Source of the DNA: Bacilli bacterium
GTDB taxonomy: Bacteria > Bacillota_I > Bacilli_A > RFN20 > CAG-826
Assembly (NCBI GenBank): GCA_024413875.1
Contig: JAKSVY010000065.1
Span: forward strand, 1 to 7,315
DNA length: 7,315 nt
Direction: 5' to 3'
Shown: one piece after another, positions 6,095 to 7,315 of the stretch
Numbering within the stretch: position 1 is the first letter of the stretch
Layout: every line of letters starts with the position of its first letter
Position numbers and translations under genes: made by a program
The notes under the pieces: model-generated
Database searches by the model: none
The model's input: the letters and a program-made list of their open reading frames with translations, nothing else
Told to the model about the DNA's origin: nothing

Positions 6095-7315
6095 ATGATT
6101 AATAAAAATCTTGTTATCGTTGGTGGTGGTTCCGCTGGTATGGCGGCTGCCATTAGAGCCTTCGAACTCGGAGAAAAAGATATCTTGATTATCGAAAAGA
6201 ATAATTATTTAGGTGGTATCTTGAATCAATGCATTCATAATGGCTTTGGTTTACATGAATTTAAAGAAGAATTAACCGGTCCAGAATTTATGACTAGATT
6301 CTCAGATATGGTTAATGAAAAACATATTGAATATAAGCTTAATTCATATGTCTTAGATATTTCTAAAGATAAAGTCATTACTTTTAGTAATGATATCGAT
6401 GGAATTGTCCAAGTTAACGCGAAAGCTATCATCTTAACAACTGGATGTTATGAAAGAAACGCCGGGGCAATTCAAATCCCTGGAGATCGTCCTTCTGGAG
6501 TTCTTACTGCTGGACAAGCTCAATTATATTTAAATAATTACGGCTATTTAGTTGGTAAGAAAGTATTTATCCTTGGTAGTGGCGATATCGGTCTTATTAT
6601 GGCAAGACGTATGTCACTTGAGGGTGCAAAAGTCTTAGGTGTTGCTGAACTAAATCCATATTCAGCGGGACTAAACCGTAATATCCAACAATGTCTATTA
6701 GACCTAAACATTCCTCTTTATCTTTCTCACACTGTTAAGGAAGTTAGGGGCAAATCTCATCTTGAACAAGTAGTGATCGCTAAGGTAGATGAAAAATTTA
6801 ATTTCATCCCAGACACTGAAAAAGTCTTCGATTGTGACACATTGCTTCTTTCTATTGGACTTATTCCAAATATGTATCTTTTAGAGAATTTAGGAATTAA
6901 TTTTTCTAAAACTAGAGGTGCAGTGGTGAATCAAGCAATGGAAACTGAACATCCTGGCGTGTTCTCAGCTGGCAACGTTTTGCATGTTCATGATGTCGTT
7001 GACTACGTAGTAGTCGAAGCAAGAGGAGCTGCTGAAGGCGCAGTTTTATATCTTAACGGAAAGCTTAATAACGATTCTAACTACATTAATTGTGTAGCAT
7101 CAACTGGTGTTAACTATGTTGTGCCTCAAAAAGTGTGTGTTAGTGAAGCAAATGATGTAATCACATTTAAGTTTAGAGTTAATAAGCCTTATAAAGATAT
7201 AAACATTGTCTTTAGACATAATGGTGAAGTTGTTAAAAAAATTTACAAAACCGCAATCATTCCAAGTGAAATGGAAATGGTTAAATTTCCAAAATCATTA
7301 TTCAAAGGTAATGTT
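6095..7315 (+). CDS. FAD/NAD(P)-dependent oxidoreductase, partner of the GlpA-like protein (3' truncated by window)
   Basis: The frame stays open from ATG 6095 to the window edge (407 codons), so only a short C-terminal piece is probably missing, as relatives have roughly 410-425 residues. It is a two-dinucleotide-fold flavoprotein. GGGSAG (10-15) binds FAD, and GSGDIG (161-166), followed by Glu185 at the end of the second strand, fits NAD(H) binding. SAGNVLHVHD (291-300) is the C-terminal FAD motif. LGGILNQCIHNGFGLHEF (39-56) and TTGCYERNAGAIQIPG (115-130) are signatures of the oxidoreductase usually encoded between a GlpA-like gene and a DUF1667 gene. The region after 335, with YVVPQ and SEMEMV, matches that family's C-terminal domain. 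There is no CxxC redox pair of thioredoxin-reductase type. AAGGAGG (6079-6085) lies nine bases before the start, inside the previous gene. The likely role is electron transfer between the partner's Fe-S centre and NAD(P); specificity is unproven. Confidence 0.85.
   Translation, partial: MINKNLVIVGGGSAGMAAAIRAFELGEKDILIIEKNNYLGGILNQCIHNGFGLHEFKEELTGPEFMTRFSDMVNEKHIEYKLNSYVLDISKDKVITFSNDIDGIVQVNAKAIILTTGCYERNAGAIQIPGDRPSGVLTAGQAQLYLNNYGYLVGKKVFILGSGDIGLIMARRMSLEGAKVLGVAELNPYSAGLNRNIQQCLLDLNIPLYLSHTVKEVRGKSHLEQVVIAKVDEKFNFIPDTEKVFDCDTLLLSIGLIPNMYLLENLGINFSKTRGAVVNQAMETEHPGVFSAGNVLHVHDVVDYVVVEARGAAEGAVLYLNGKLNNDSNYINCVASTGVNYVVPQKVCVSEANDVITFKFRVNKPYKDINIVFRHNGEVVKKIYKTAIIPSEMEMVKFPKSLFKGNV

Overview
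The window reads as a stretch of chromosome from an AT-rich, low-GC Gram-positive bacterium. The likely group is Bacilli in the broad sense, possibly an uncultured gut lineage near RF39, Erysipelotrichales or Acholeplasmatales. The evidence is the gene order truB-ribF-rpsO-pnp, strong AGGAGG-type ribosome binding sites on several genes, and protein sequences of Firmicutes type. UGA is a real stop here: truB ends in TGA inside an ATGA overlap with ribF, and tryptophan is TGG. This rules out the Mycoplasma/Spiroplasma code. The lineage is inferred from general character only.

All genes are on the + strand. Positions 1-126 are AT-rich and hold several dyad symmetries but no convincing gene. truB (tRNA pseudouridine-55 synthase) and ribF (riboflavin kinase/FAD synthetase) follow, overlapping by 4 bp. 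The 129-bp gap before rpsO holds a good sigma-A type promoter and a structured leader that may be an S15 autoregulatory element. rpsO (S15) ends at a clear intrinsic terminator. A second gap (2335-2456) carries an extended -10 promoter between two palindromes and drives pnp (polynucleotide phosphorylase). This is the conserved translation and RNA-decay part of the window.

Only 10 bp after pnp, with no terminator visible between them, come two flavoenzyme genes: a GlpA-like FAD oxidoreductase with a C-terminal BFD-type [2Fe-2S] cysteine set, and an FAD/NAD(P)-dependent oxidoreductase that runs off the right edge. Such pairs usually occur with a small DUF1667 protein in glycerol/glycerol-3-phosphate loci of Clostridia and Thermotoga, and form a soluble GlpAB-like unit. 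The likely chemistry is oxidation of glycerol-3-phosphate or a related 2-hydroxy compound, with electrons passed through FAD and Fe-S to the second flavoprotein and NAD(P). Placement directly behind pnp is the least ordinary part of the layout.

There is no mobile element, CRISPR array, tRNA or rRNA. I found no wholly new system. The best leads are the rpsO leader fold, the altered S15 RNA-binding signature, the pnp-to-oxidoreductase junction and the palindromes around the pnp promoter.
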